Shown piece after piece: positions 32,810 through 44,807 of a stretch of 44,807 nt of DNA (position 1 is the first letter of the stretch; each line of letters begins with the position of its first letter). The notes under the pieces are model-generated. The model searched no databases. It was not told the origin of the DNA and saw only the letters and a list, made by a program, of their open reading frames with translations. Source of the stretch: Microbacterium testaceum (lineage in GTDB: Bacteria; Actinomycetota; Actinomycetes; Actinomycetales; Microbacteriaceae); assembly GCF_001476285.1 (NCBI RefSeq), contig NZ_LDRU01000074.1, positions 1 to 44,807 on the forward strand, given 5' to 3'. The position numbers and the translations under genes are program-made.

Positions 32810-33703
32810 ATGCGTGAGACCGCACCACCCCCCGCCCCCACGGCCGTTCCTGTCGCCGACGTCGTCCGCGACCTCGAGGCCCGTTTCGCAGTCGCGGGCA
32901 TCCCCGACCCGCGGGTCGACGCCGAGCTCCTCGTGGGGCACGTGCTGCAGCTCTCGCGCGGGGGAGTGCAGGCCGCCGCGATCCGCGGAGACCGGATGCC
33001 ACCCTCCGCTGCCGCGGAGCTGCTCCCGCTCGCCGACCGCCGGTGCGCCCGCGAGCCCCTGCAGCACCTCACCGGTGTGGCCCCGTTCCGTTCGCTCGAG
33101 CTGGCCGTCGGCCCGGGCGTGTTCGTCCCGAGGCCCGAGACCGAGATGGTCGCGCAGCTGGCGATCAACGCGCTCGGCGCCGTCGCCTCCGAGTCGCCGA
33201 TCGCGGTCGATCTCGGAACCGGCAGCGGCGCGATCGCCCTGGCGATGGCCACCGAGGTGCCGCACGCGCGGGTGTTCGCCGCCGAGAACAGCGTCGACGC
33301 ATTCATCTGGACGAAGGAGAACGTCGCCCGGATCGGAGCGGAGAACGTCACCCTCGCTTTCGTCGACCTCGCCGAGGCGTTCCCCGAGCTCAACGGAAAG
33401 GTGTCGGTCGTGGCATCCAACCCGCCGTACGTTCCCGACGACGCCATCCCTCGCGATCCGGAGGTGCGACTGTACGACCCTCCGGCCGCCCTGTACGGCG
33501 GACCGGACGGACTGGATGCCGTGCGCCATCTCTCGCGAGTGGGACTTCGGCTGGGCCACCCCGGGGCGACCCTCGTCATCGAGCACGGCGAGTGGCAGGG
33601 CGCCGCGATTCGCGATCTCCTTACGGCGGACGGGTGGCGCGCCGCCGCGACGCACCCGGACCTGACCTCGCGCGACCGCGCGACCACGGCGGTGCACCCC
33701 TGA
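32810..33703 (+). CDS. prmC: Release factor glutamine methyltransferase (297 aa)
   Basis: SAM-dependent enzyme that methylates the GGQ glutamine of release factors. The SAM-binding motif I is AVDLGTGSGAIALAMA and the catalytic NPPY motif is in VVASNPPYVPDD. The N-terminal helical domain (residues ~15-95) includes DPRVDAELLVGHVL and REPLQHLTGVAPF, typical of PrmC. ATG 32810 is chosen over an earlier ATG (32774) because that lies upstream of the -10 box. In many actinobacteria it follows prfA directly; here the amidase-cysE-cysK island intervenes. Confidence 0.95.
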   Translation: MRETAPPPAPTAVPVADVVRDLEARFAVAGIPDPRVDAELLVGHVLQLSRGGVQAAAIRGDRMPPSAAAELLPLADRRCAREPLQHLTGVAPFRSLELAVGPGVFVPRPETEMVAQLAINALGAVASESPIAVDLGTGSGAIALAMATEVPHARVFAAENSVDAFIWTKENVARIGAENVTLAFVDLAEAFPELNGKVSVVASNPPYVPDDAIPRDPEVRLYDPPAALYGGPDGLDAVRHLSRVGLRLGHPGATLVIEHGEWQGAAIRDLLTADGWRAAATHPDLTSRDRATTAVHP

Positions 33704-33741
33704 CACGCGCCCTCGGGAGTGAGGAGCGCCCGACGCGCAAG

Positions 33742-33747
33742 TAGACT
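33742..33747 (+). promoter_or_regulatory. -10 box (TAGACT) before tsaC
   Basis: TAGACT ends 10 bases before the ATG at 33758. As for prmC, this leaves almost no leader and no ribosome-binding site. Confidence 0.35.
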
Positions 33748-33757
33748 GGCGCGCGAT

Positions 33758-34542
33758 ATGTCACCTGTCTACGACTGCCGAGACGAGTCGCAGCTGCTGT
33801 CGGGCATGCGCCATGCACGCCAGGCGATCGGCCGCGGCGAGCTCGTCGTGCTCCCCACCGACACCGTCTACGGCGTCGCCGCCGACGCGTTCAACGCCCG
33901 CGCCGTGGCCGGTCTCCTCGAGGCCAAGGGTCGCGGTCGCCAGCAGCCGCCGCCGGTGCTGGTCGCCGGGATCGGCACCCTGCGGGCGCTCGTGGCCGAG
34001 ATCCCTCCGGCCGTGGACGACCTGGTCCGCGAGTTCTGGCCGGGCGGGCTCACCATCGTGCTCCCCGCCCAGCCGTCCCTGTCGTGGGACCTCGGCGACA
34101 CCCACGGCACCGTCGCCGTACGCATGCCGGCTCACCACCTCACCCTCGAGCTCCTCGAAGAGACGGGCCCCCTCGCCGTCTCCAGCGCGAATCGCACCGG
34201 CATGGCGGCGGCCGTGAACATCGACGCCGCGCGCGACATGCTCGGCGACAGCGTCGCCGCGTACCTCGACTCCGGCCCGAGCGAGACGGGGATCGCGTCC
34301 ACGATCGTCGACGCCACCACCCTCGTCGGCGGTGCCGAGCCTCGCGTGCGCGTCCTCCGAGAGGGCGCCGTCTCCCGCGAACGTCTGCGAGAGGTGCTGG
34401 GGGATCTTCTCGAGCCGGATCCCGACCCCGATGCTCCCGTGCCGACCCCCGCCGCGGCTTCCGCCGATGCGTCGAGCGTCGACGCGTCGGACGGTGCGTC
34501 TGCACGTGCGGCGTCGGACACGGATGCCGAGGCGCCGGGTCC

Positions 34543-34546
<4 letters not shown>
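33758..34546 (+). CDS. tsaC: L-threonylcarbamoyladenylate synthase, YrdC/Sua5 type (262 aa)
   Basis: Makes threonylcarbamoyl-AMP from threonine, bicarbonate and ATP for the t6A37 tRNA modification. The YrdC domain is clear: GELVVLPTDTVYGVAADAFN, LLEAKGRGRQQPPPVLV, FWPGGLTIVL, VAVRMPAHH and AVSSANRTGMAAAVN. The Sua5 C-terminal domain is absent. Instead the last ~50 residues are a disordered Asp/Pro/Ala/Ser tail (EPDPDPDAPVPTPAAASADA). The ATG 33758 (MSPVYDCRD) matches the family start. It overlaps the next gene by 4 bp (GTGA). Confidence 0.93.
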
Positions 34547-37510
<2,964 letters not shown>

Positions 37511-37544
37511 TCCGGCCGCTCTCGACTCACTGTAAGGAGACAGG

Positions 37545-38102
37545 ATGCTGAACGCTCTTGTCACACTCGCCGCGGAGCCCGCGGGGGAAGCGCACAACCC
37601 GCTCATTCCCGCGGTCTACGACATCATCTGGTCGGCCGTGTGCTTCGTCGTCATCGTCTTCGTGGTGTGGCGCGTCGCTCTGCCGCGCATGGCGAAGCTG
37701 CTCGACGAGCGCAGTGCTGCCATCGAGGGCAACATCGCGAAGGCCGACGAGGCTCAGCGACAGGCCGAGGCCGCCCTCGAGCAGTACACCGCCCAGCTCG
37801 CCGAGGCGCGCCGCGAGGCCGGTGAGATCCGCGAGACCGCGACCCAGGACGGCCGCAAGATCGTCGCCGAGGCGAAGGAGACCGCCGCGGTCGAGGCCGC
37901 GCGCATCACCGCCGCCGCTCACAACCAGATCGAGGCCGAGCGCCAGACCGCTCTCGTCCAGCTGCGCTCCGAGGTCGGCACCCTTGCCGTCGATCTCGCG
38001 GGCAACGTGATCGGAGAGACCCTGTCGGACGACGCCCGTGCGAACGCCGTCGTCGACCGCTTCCTCGCCGAGCTCGAGGCATCCGAGAAGGCGGCCAAGT
38101 AA
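37545..38102 (+). CDS. atpF: ATP synthase subunit b (185 aa)
   Basis: Peripheral stalk subunit. One transmembrane helix (IIWSAVCFVVIVFVVWRVAL) lies near the N-terminus and is followed by a long charged coiled coil (KADEAQRQAEAALEQYTAQL). The ribosome-binding site TAAGGAG is 7 bases before the ATG. Its TAA overlaps the ATG of atpH by 1 bp. Confidence 0.96.
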   Translation: MLNALVTLAAEPAGEAHNPLIPAVYDIIWSAVCFVVIVFVVWRVALPRMAKLLDERSAAIEGNIAKADEAQRQAEAALEQYTAQLAEARREAGEIRETATQDGRKIVAEAKETAAVEAARITAAAHNQIEAERQTALVQLRSEVGTLAVDLAGNVIGETLSDDARANAVVDRFLAELEASEKAAK

Positions 38103-38890
38103 TGGGCAGCGCGACCACTCAGGCGCGGACCGCGACGGCGGAGGCCCTGGCTTCCACCTCGGGCGTCGATCTCGACGTCGCGCGCGAACTGTTCGCTGCC
38201 GTCGGCACCGTGAGCGGGTCGGCTCAGCTGAGCGGCGCGCTGTCCGACTCGTCGGTGCCGGCTCCCGCTCGCGCGGGACTGGTGTCGGCCGTCTTCGGCT
38301 CTTCCTACCGTCCGGCGACGGTGGCGCTGCTCAGCAGTGCCGCTCAGCAGCGCTGGTCCACCTCCGCCGAGTTCGTCGAGGGCATCGAGGAGCTCGCCGT
38401 TCGCGCCACAGCCGTGGCGGAGTCGGCCGACATCGAGCCCGAGCTGTTCTCGTTCTCGCGTACGGTCGCCGCCAACGGAGAGCTCGAGCTCGCACTGGGC
38501 GGGCGTCTCGGAGACGCCTCCGCAAAGGGCGCGCTCGTCACGAAGCTCCTCGACGGACGCGTCAGCGCCGGTACGACCCTGATCGTGTCGTCGCTCGTGC
38601 AGAACGCCCGCGGTCGTCGGGTGCGCGCACTCCTCCGCCGCGCGGAGAGCATCGTCGCCGACCAACGGACGCGCATCGTCGCGACCGTCTACGCGGCAGC
38701 GCCTCTGAGCGCCGAGCAGCAGACCCGTCTGCAGAACGCTCTCAGCGCTCGCTACGGTTCGGCGGTCACGCTGAACACCGTGATCGACCCGACGGTGGTC
38801 GGCGGTCTGCGTGTGCAGATCGCGGACGACGTCATCGACGCGAGCGTGTCCGCACGTCTCGCTGACCTCCGCCAGCGGATCGCAGGCTAA
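38102..38890 (+). CDS. atpH: ATP synthase subunit delta (262 aa)
   Basis: The stalk cap linking b subunits to the F1 head. The C-terminal domain pattern GTTLIVSSLVQNARGRRVRA and VNTVIDPTVVGGLRVQI-like end (LNTVIDPTVVGGLRVQIADD) are typical. At 262 residues it is longer than the ~180 of E. coli but, unlike mycobacterial AtpFH fusions, it is not fused to a b subunit. It is coupled to atpF by a 1-bp overlap. Confidence 0.95.
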   Translation: MGSATTQARTATAEALASTSGVDLDVARELFAAVGTVSGSAQLSGALSDSSVPAPARAGLVSAVFGSSYRPATVALLSSAAQQRWSTSAEFVEGIEELAVRATAVAESADIEPELFSFSRTVAANGELELALGGRLGDASAKGALVTKLLDGRVSAGTTLIVSSLVQNARGRRVRALLRRAESIVADQRTRIVATVYAAAPLSAEQQTRLQNALSARYGSAVTLNTVIDPTVVGGLRVQIADDVIDASVSARLADLRQRIAG

Positions 38891-38953
38891 AGACTTTCCG
38901 CCCGAACGGGCGTGGATCTGGGGGCCTCGCAGCCCCACGAACGAAGGAAGACA

Positions 38954-40585
38954 ATGGCAGATCTCTCTATCAGCCCCGACGTCATTCGTGACGCGCTGAA
39001 GGACTTCGTCACCGCCTACGAGCCCACCGGCGCTGCGGCGACCGAGGTCGGCGCCGTCGTCGACGCGGCCGACGGCATCGCTCACGTCGAGGGCCTTCCC
39101 GGCGTCATGGCCAACGAGCTCATCCGCTTCGCGGACGGCACGCTGGGCCTCGCGCAGAACCTCGACGAGAACGAGGTCGGTGTCGTCGTCCTCGGCGACT
39201 TCGCCGGCATCGAAGAGGGCCAGAGCGTCACCCGCACGGGCGAGGTCCTCTCGGTCGGTGTCGGCGAGGGCTACCTCGGCCGCGTCGTCGACCCGCTGGG
39301 CAACCCCATCGACGGTCTCGGCGAGATCGCGACGACGGGTCGTCGTGCCCTCGAGCTCCAGGCTCCCGGCGTCATGCAGCGCAAGAGCGTCCACGAGCCG
39401 CTTCAGACCGGCATCAAGGCGATCGACGCCATGATCCCCGTCGGTCGCGGACAGCGCCAGCTCATCATCGGCGACCGCCAGACCGGCAAGACGGCCATCG
39501 CGATCGACACGATCATCAACCAGAAGGCCAACTGGGAGTCGGGCGACGTCAACAAGCAGGTGCGCTGCATCTACGTCGCCATCGGCCAGAAGGGCTCGAC
39601 CATCGCTTCGGTGAAGGGCGCGCTCGAGGACGCCGGCGCGATGGAGTACACCACCATCGTCGCGGCTCCCGCCTCCGACCCCGCGGGCTTCAAGTACCTC
39701 GCCCCCTACACCGGTTCGGCCATCGGCCAGCACTGGATGTACGAGGGCAAGCACGTCCTGATCATCTTCGACGACCTGTCGAAGCAGGCCGAGGCCTACC
39801 GTGCCGTTTCGCTTCTCCTCCGCCGCCCGCCGGGCCGCGAGGCGTACCCCGGGGACGTCTTCTACCTGCACTCGCGTCTGCTCGAGCGTTGCGCGAAGCT
39901 GTCCGACGAGCTCGGCGCCGGTTCGATGACGGGTCTGCCGATCATCGAGACCAAGGCCAACGACGTCTCGGCCTACATCCCCACCAACGTGATCTCGATC
40001 ACCGACGGCCAGATCTTCCTGCAGTCCGACCTCTTCAACGCCAACCAGCGTCCCGCGGTCGACGTGGGTATCTCGGTCTCGCGTGTCGGTGGTGACGCCC
40101 AGGTGAAGTCGATCAAGAAGGTCTCCGGAACGCTCAAGCTCGAGCTCGCGCAGTACCGTTCGCTCGAGGCCTTCGCGATGTTCGCGAGCGACCTCGACGC
40201 GGCTTCGCGTCGTCAGCTCGCCCGCGGTGCGCGCCTGACCGAGCTGCTCAAGCAGCCGCAGTACTCGCCGTACCCCGTCGAGGAGCAGGTCGTCTCGATC
40301 TGGGCCGGTACCAACGGCAAGCTCGACAGCGTCGAGGTCTCGGACGTGCTTCGCTTCGAGCGCGAGCTGCTCGACTACCTGCGTCGCAACTCGACCGTGC
40401 TCGACACGCTGCGCGAGACCAACGTGCTCGACGACGACACGCTCGCCGAGCTGGAGAAGAAGGTCGACGCGTTCGCCCTCGAGTTCCAGCCCGGTGGCGA
40501 CCAGAGCGTCGTGGGCGCCGAGAAGGTCGACGCGGCCGAGGCGGAAGACGTCAACCAGGAGCGGATCGTCAAGGGCCGTCGCTAA
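38954..40585 (+). CDS. atpA: ATP synthase subunit alpha (543 aa)
   Basis: Regulatory nucleotide-binding subunit of F1. The P-loop is [10 protein letters not shown] and the conserved arginine-finger region lies in [20 protein letters not shown]. The C-terminus carries an acidic extension ([20 protein letters not shown]). ATG 38954 follows a GAAGGAAG site; an in-frame ATG 42 bp upstream has none. Confidence 0.97.
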   Translation: MADLSISPDVIRDALKDFVTAYEPTGAAATEVGAVVDAADGIAHVEGLPGVMANELIRFADGTLGLAQNLDENEVGVVVLGDFAGIEEGQSVTRTGEVLSVGVGEGYLGRVVDPLGNPIDGLGEIATTGRRALELQAPGVMQRKSVHEPLQTGIKAIDAMIPVGRGQRQLIIGDRQTGKTAIAIDTIINQKANWESGDVNKQVRCIYVAIGQKGSTIASVKGALEDAGAMEYTTIVAAPASDPAGFKYLAPYTGSAIGQHWMYEGKHVLIIFDDLSKQAEAYRAVSLLLRRPPGREAYPGDVFYLHSRLLERCAKLSDELGAGSMTGLPIIETKANDVSAYIPTNVISITDGQIFLQSDLFNANQRPAVDVGISVSRVGGDAQVKSIKKVSGTLKLELAQYRSLEAFAMFASDLDAASRRQLARGARLTELLKQPQYSPYPVEEQVVSIWAGTNGKLDSVEVSDVLRFERELLDYLRRNSTVLDTLRETNVLDDDTLAELEKKVDAFALEFQPGGDQSVVGAEKVDAAEAEDVNQERIVKGRR

Positions 40586-40609
40586 GAGCGGCGACACGAG
40601 AACGGAATC

Positions 40610-42980
<2,371 letters not shown>

Positions 42981-42981
42981 C

Positions 42982-43242
42982 ATGTCGTTGCGCGTGAGCC
43001 TGGTGTCGGCCGACGCCGAGGTGTGGACGGGAGAGGCCTCGCTCGTCGTGGCCAAGACCGTCGAGGGTGAGATCGGCTTCATGCAGGGGCATGAGCCGGT
43101 GCTCGCGATCCTCGCCCAGGGCGAGGTGCGCATCACCCGCACCGACGGCTCGAAGATCCTCGCCAACGCTGAGGACGGCTTCCTGTCGATGGCGAACGAT
43201 GAGCTCACGATCGTGGCCGGAAACGCTGCGCTCGTCTCCTGA
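42982..43242 (+). CDS. atpC: ATP synthase subunit epsilon, short form without C-terminal helices (86 aa)
   Basis: The beta-sandwich domain is complete: MSLRVSLVSADAEVWTGEAS, then GEIGFMQGHEPVLAILAQGE and the final strands DELTIVAGNAALVS. The protein stops there at 86 residues. The E. coli subunit is about 139 residues and mycobacterial ones about 121. The C-terminal helical hairpin, which in other bacteria inhibits ATP hydrolysis, is absent. No frameshift is evident, as the stop is followed directly by the operon terminator. Confidence 0.95.
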   Translation: MSLRVSLVSADAEVWTGEASLVVAKTVEGEIGFMQGHEPVLAILAQGEVRITRTDGSKILANAEDGFLSMANDELTIVAGNAALVS

Positions 43243-43257
43243 CGCCTGATTCCTTAC

Positions 43258-43293
43258 GACGCGCGTCGCCCGGTTCGCCGGGCGGCGCGCGTC
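43258..43293 (+). terminator. Operon terminator with UUCG tetraloop after atpC
   Basis: A 16-bp stem (43258-43273 with 43278-43293; one G-U pair) closes a TTCG tetraloop with a C-G closing pair nearby, an exceptionally stable combination. It is followed by GCTCCTTTCG, a modest T content. It lies 15 bases after the atpC stop and ends the ATP synthase operon. Confidence 0.8.
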
Positions 43294-43314
43294 GCTCCTT
43301 TCGTGGAAGGTCGC

Positions 43315-44064
43315 ATGCTCGTTCTCCTGCCTCCCTCTGAAACCAAACGGCCCGGCGGCGATGGCGAGGCCATGCGTCTCGAGGCCCTCTCGCTTCCGGC
43401 GCTGCGTCCGCAGCGTGAAGCGGTCATCGACGCGCTCGTCGCTCTGTCCGCCGACGAGGACGAAGCGGCGCGGGTGCTCAAGCTCAGCGCGAAGCGTCGT
43501 CACGAGATCGCCGACAACGCGGCTCTGCGCAACGCGCCGACGATGCCCGCGATCGACCGCTACACCGGCGTTCTGTTCGATGCTCTGGATGCCACCAGCC
43601 TCGACACCGCGGCGCGGTCGTGGCTCGCGGACCACGTGCTGATCCATTCGGCGCCGTTCGGCCCGGTCGGTGCGCTCGACGGCATCCCCGCATATCGCCT
43701 GGCGGCGGGAATCTCGATACCCGGACTCCCGTCTTTGCGTCGGGTGTGGGCGGATGCCGTCACCTCGGCGCTGTCCGCTCTCTCGACGCCGTTCATCCTC
43801 GATCTGCGATCCGAGGCGTACGCGGCGCTCGGGCCTGTGCCCGCGGATGTCGCGAGCGCCTACGTCCGCGTTGTGACCGGTGGGGGAGAGGCGCCGGTTC
43901 GCGCGTTGAACCACTTCAACAAACACGCGAAGGGCGATCTGGTCCGGTCACTGGCGCTCACGGCCCCGACGATCGGGTCTCGGAACGATTTCGTGGCGTG
44001 GGGACGTCGGGCCGGCTGGGACATCCGCGAGGCCGCGGACGGAGAGCTCGCCCTGTTCGTCTAG
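43315..44064 (+). CDS. yaaA: YaaA family (DUF328) peroxide-stress protein (249 aa)
   Basis: Begins MLVLLPPSETKRPGG, the diagnostic N-terminus of the YaaA family. Later motifs are RYTGVLFDALDA, the conserved LRSEAYAALGP and LNHFNKHAKGDLVR. In E. coli YaaA lowers free iron under peroxide stress and is linked to OxyR. The fold binds DNA-like substrates in structural studies, so the exact activity is not settled. ATG 43315 is chosen over a GTG 12 bp upstream because GGAAGG precedes it. Confidence 0.9.
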   Translation: MLVLLPPSETKRPGGDGEAMRLEALSLPALRPQREAVIDALVALSADEDEAARVLKLSAKRRHEIADNAALRNAPTMPAIDRYTGVLFDALDATSLDTAARSWLADHVLIHSAPFGPVGALDGIPAYRLAAGISIPGLPSLRRVWADAVTSALSALSTPFILDLRSEAYAALGPVPADVASAYVRVVTGGGEAPVRALNHFNKHAKGDLVRSLALTAPTIGSRNDFVAWGRRAGWDIREAADGELALFV

Positions 44065-44117
44065 CACACCCGCGCGGTGGGTGTCAGGAAACACTCAGGT
44101 TCGCTACCATGTCACCC

Positions 44118-44132
44118 GCGGGAAACTCCCGC
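44118..44132 (+). promoter_or_regulatory. Small hairpin in the leader of the last gene
   Basis: GCGGGA (44118-44123) and TCCCGC (44127-44132) pair perfectly around a 3-nt loop. A TANNNT box, TACCAT (44105-44110), lies just upstream, so the hairpin would be at the 5' end of that transcript. It could equally be the tail-end structure of yaaA. No T-run follows. Confidence 0.3.
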
Positions 44133-44171
44133 TGGCGCGCGTCTGCGCCATCATCGTCCGAAAGGATCGAC

Positions 44172-44807
44172 GTGGACACCCTTCACCTCGCATACAGCGA
44201 CCCCTACGGGGCGTCGGATGCCGCCGGGCTGGCAGCCCTGGGCGCCCTGTACGCCTTCTCGGCCGTCCTCGGTCTCATCGGCTACGCCATCACCGCTTTC
44301 CTCGCCATGAAGGTCTTCGAGCGTGCGGGAGTCGAGGGCAAGTGGCGTGCCTGGGTGCCGGTGTACAACTACATGGTCTTCGCCAAGCTCGGTGACGTCT
44401 CGCCCTGGGTCATCCTCGGAATCGTGATCGCCGGGGTGATTCCGATCCTCAACTTCCTCGCGCTGCTCGCCGGCATCGTCGTGCTCATCATGGCGGCCGT
44501 GCGCGTCAACGCGAAGTTCGGTCGCGAGTGGCCGATCCTCCTGCTGTTCCTCCTCAGCGGTCTCGGCGTCTGGATCTGGCTCGGCATCCTCGGCTTCAGT
44601 GGCAACCGGTGGAACCCCGCCGCTGCCTCCCCGTCGCCGTGGGGCAACTCGTTCCTCGCCGACAAGACGGTCTGGAACGGCGTGCCCGTGCAGCCCGCGC
44701 AGCAGGGCGTCGGTGCGAACGCCGCCCCGCAGGGCTACGGCGCGCCCCAGGGCTACTCGGCTCCGCCGGCCGGCTCGACCCCGCCCGCAGCGGGCACCAC
44801 CCCGCCG
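44172..44807 (+). CDS. DUF5684-like membrane protein with Pro/Gly/Ala-rich tail, 3' end cut by window edge
   Basis: The GTG at 44172 follows an AAAGGA site. 212 codons are open to the window edge. Transmembrane segments include LGALYAFSAVLGLIGYAITA, VILGIVIAGVIPILNFLALL and ILLLFLLSGLGVWIWLGILG. The loop GVEGKWRAWVPVYNYMVFAK and the later RVNAKFGREW correspond to the AGYPGWLAIIPIVN and RVGRAFGHGW segments of the protein at 13176-13568, so the two are probably related. The C-terminal part (NAAPQGYGAPQGYSAPPAGS) is disordered and hydrophilic. No signal peptidase residues are visible. Function unknown; full length cannot be seen. Confidence 0.75.
   Translation, partial: MDTLHLAYSDPYGASDAAGLAALGALYAFSAVLGLIGYAITAFLAMKVFERAGVEGKWRAWVPVYNYMVFAKLGDVSPWVILGIVIAGVIPILNFLALLAGIVVLIMAAVRVNAKFGREWPILLLFLLSGLGVWIWLGILGFSGNRWNPAAASPSPWGNSFLADKTVWNGVPVQPAQQGVGANAAPQGYGAPQGYSAPPAGSTPPAAGTTPP

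Overview
The window is ordinary chromosomal DNA from a high-GC actinobacterium, most likely a Microbacterium-like member of the Microbacteriaceae. The evidence is the very GC-rich third codon positions, frequent GTG starts, many 4-bp ATGA/GTGA gene overlaps, -10 boxes of the TANNNT type close to start codons, a Rho protein with a very long N-terminal insertion, and several small families I associate with Microbacteriaceae (DUF7882-, DUF6458- and DUF5684-like proteins). I see no insertion sequence, prophage, plasmid gene or CRISPR array. No stretch longer than about 170 bases lacks a gene or a recognisable signal.

Layout. Positions 1-5.5 kb hold two small coupled proteins (minus strand), a GAF histidine kinase, an SRPBCC protein coupled to a phytoene-desaturase-like flavoprotein, an Fpg/Nei DNA glycosylase and a spore-photoproduct-lyase-like radical SAM enzyme. 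Positions 5.5-8 kb hold a minus-strand run of four small proteins divergent from a MarR regulator, then two small unknown proteins. Positions 8-9.5 kb hold rtcB behind an unusual leader (a 27-codon ORF followed by an intrinsic terminator). Positions 9.5-18.7 kb hold a membrane protein, an MprF-like DUF2156 membrane transferase, small unknown proteins, tRNA-Arg(CCG), an orphan HprK-like P-loop protein, a Ser/Thr kinase with a coupled lipoprotein, and a transglutaminase-like protein.

Positions 18.8-29.7 kb are a housekeeping block: argS, an LmeA-like DUF2993 protein, lysA-hom-thrC-thrB (the Lys/Thr branches of the aspartate pathway), rho and prfA. Positions 29.8-32.7 kb are a minus-strand island (amidase, cysE, cysK) that separates prfA from prmC. 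Positions 32.8-43.3 kb hold prmC, tsaC (Sua5/YrdC), a WecA/MraY-like transferase, an AtpI-like membrane protein and the full F-type ATP synthase operon atpBEFHAGDC, closed by a strong UUCG-loop terminator. A yaaA homologue and the 5' part of a membrane protein end the window.

I do not see a clearly new multi-gene system. The items most worth a second look are the rtcB leader, the strong over-representation of the heptamer GGATGCC/GGCATCC (including in hairpin arms on both sides of rtcB), a hairpin that would mask the marR ribosome-binding site, and the orphan HprK-like protein.
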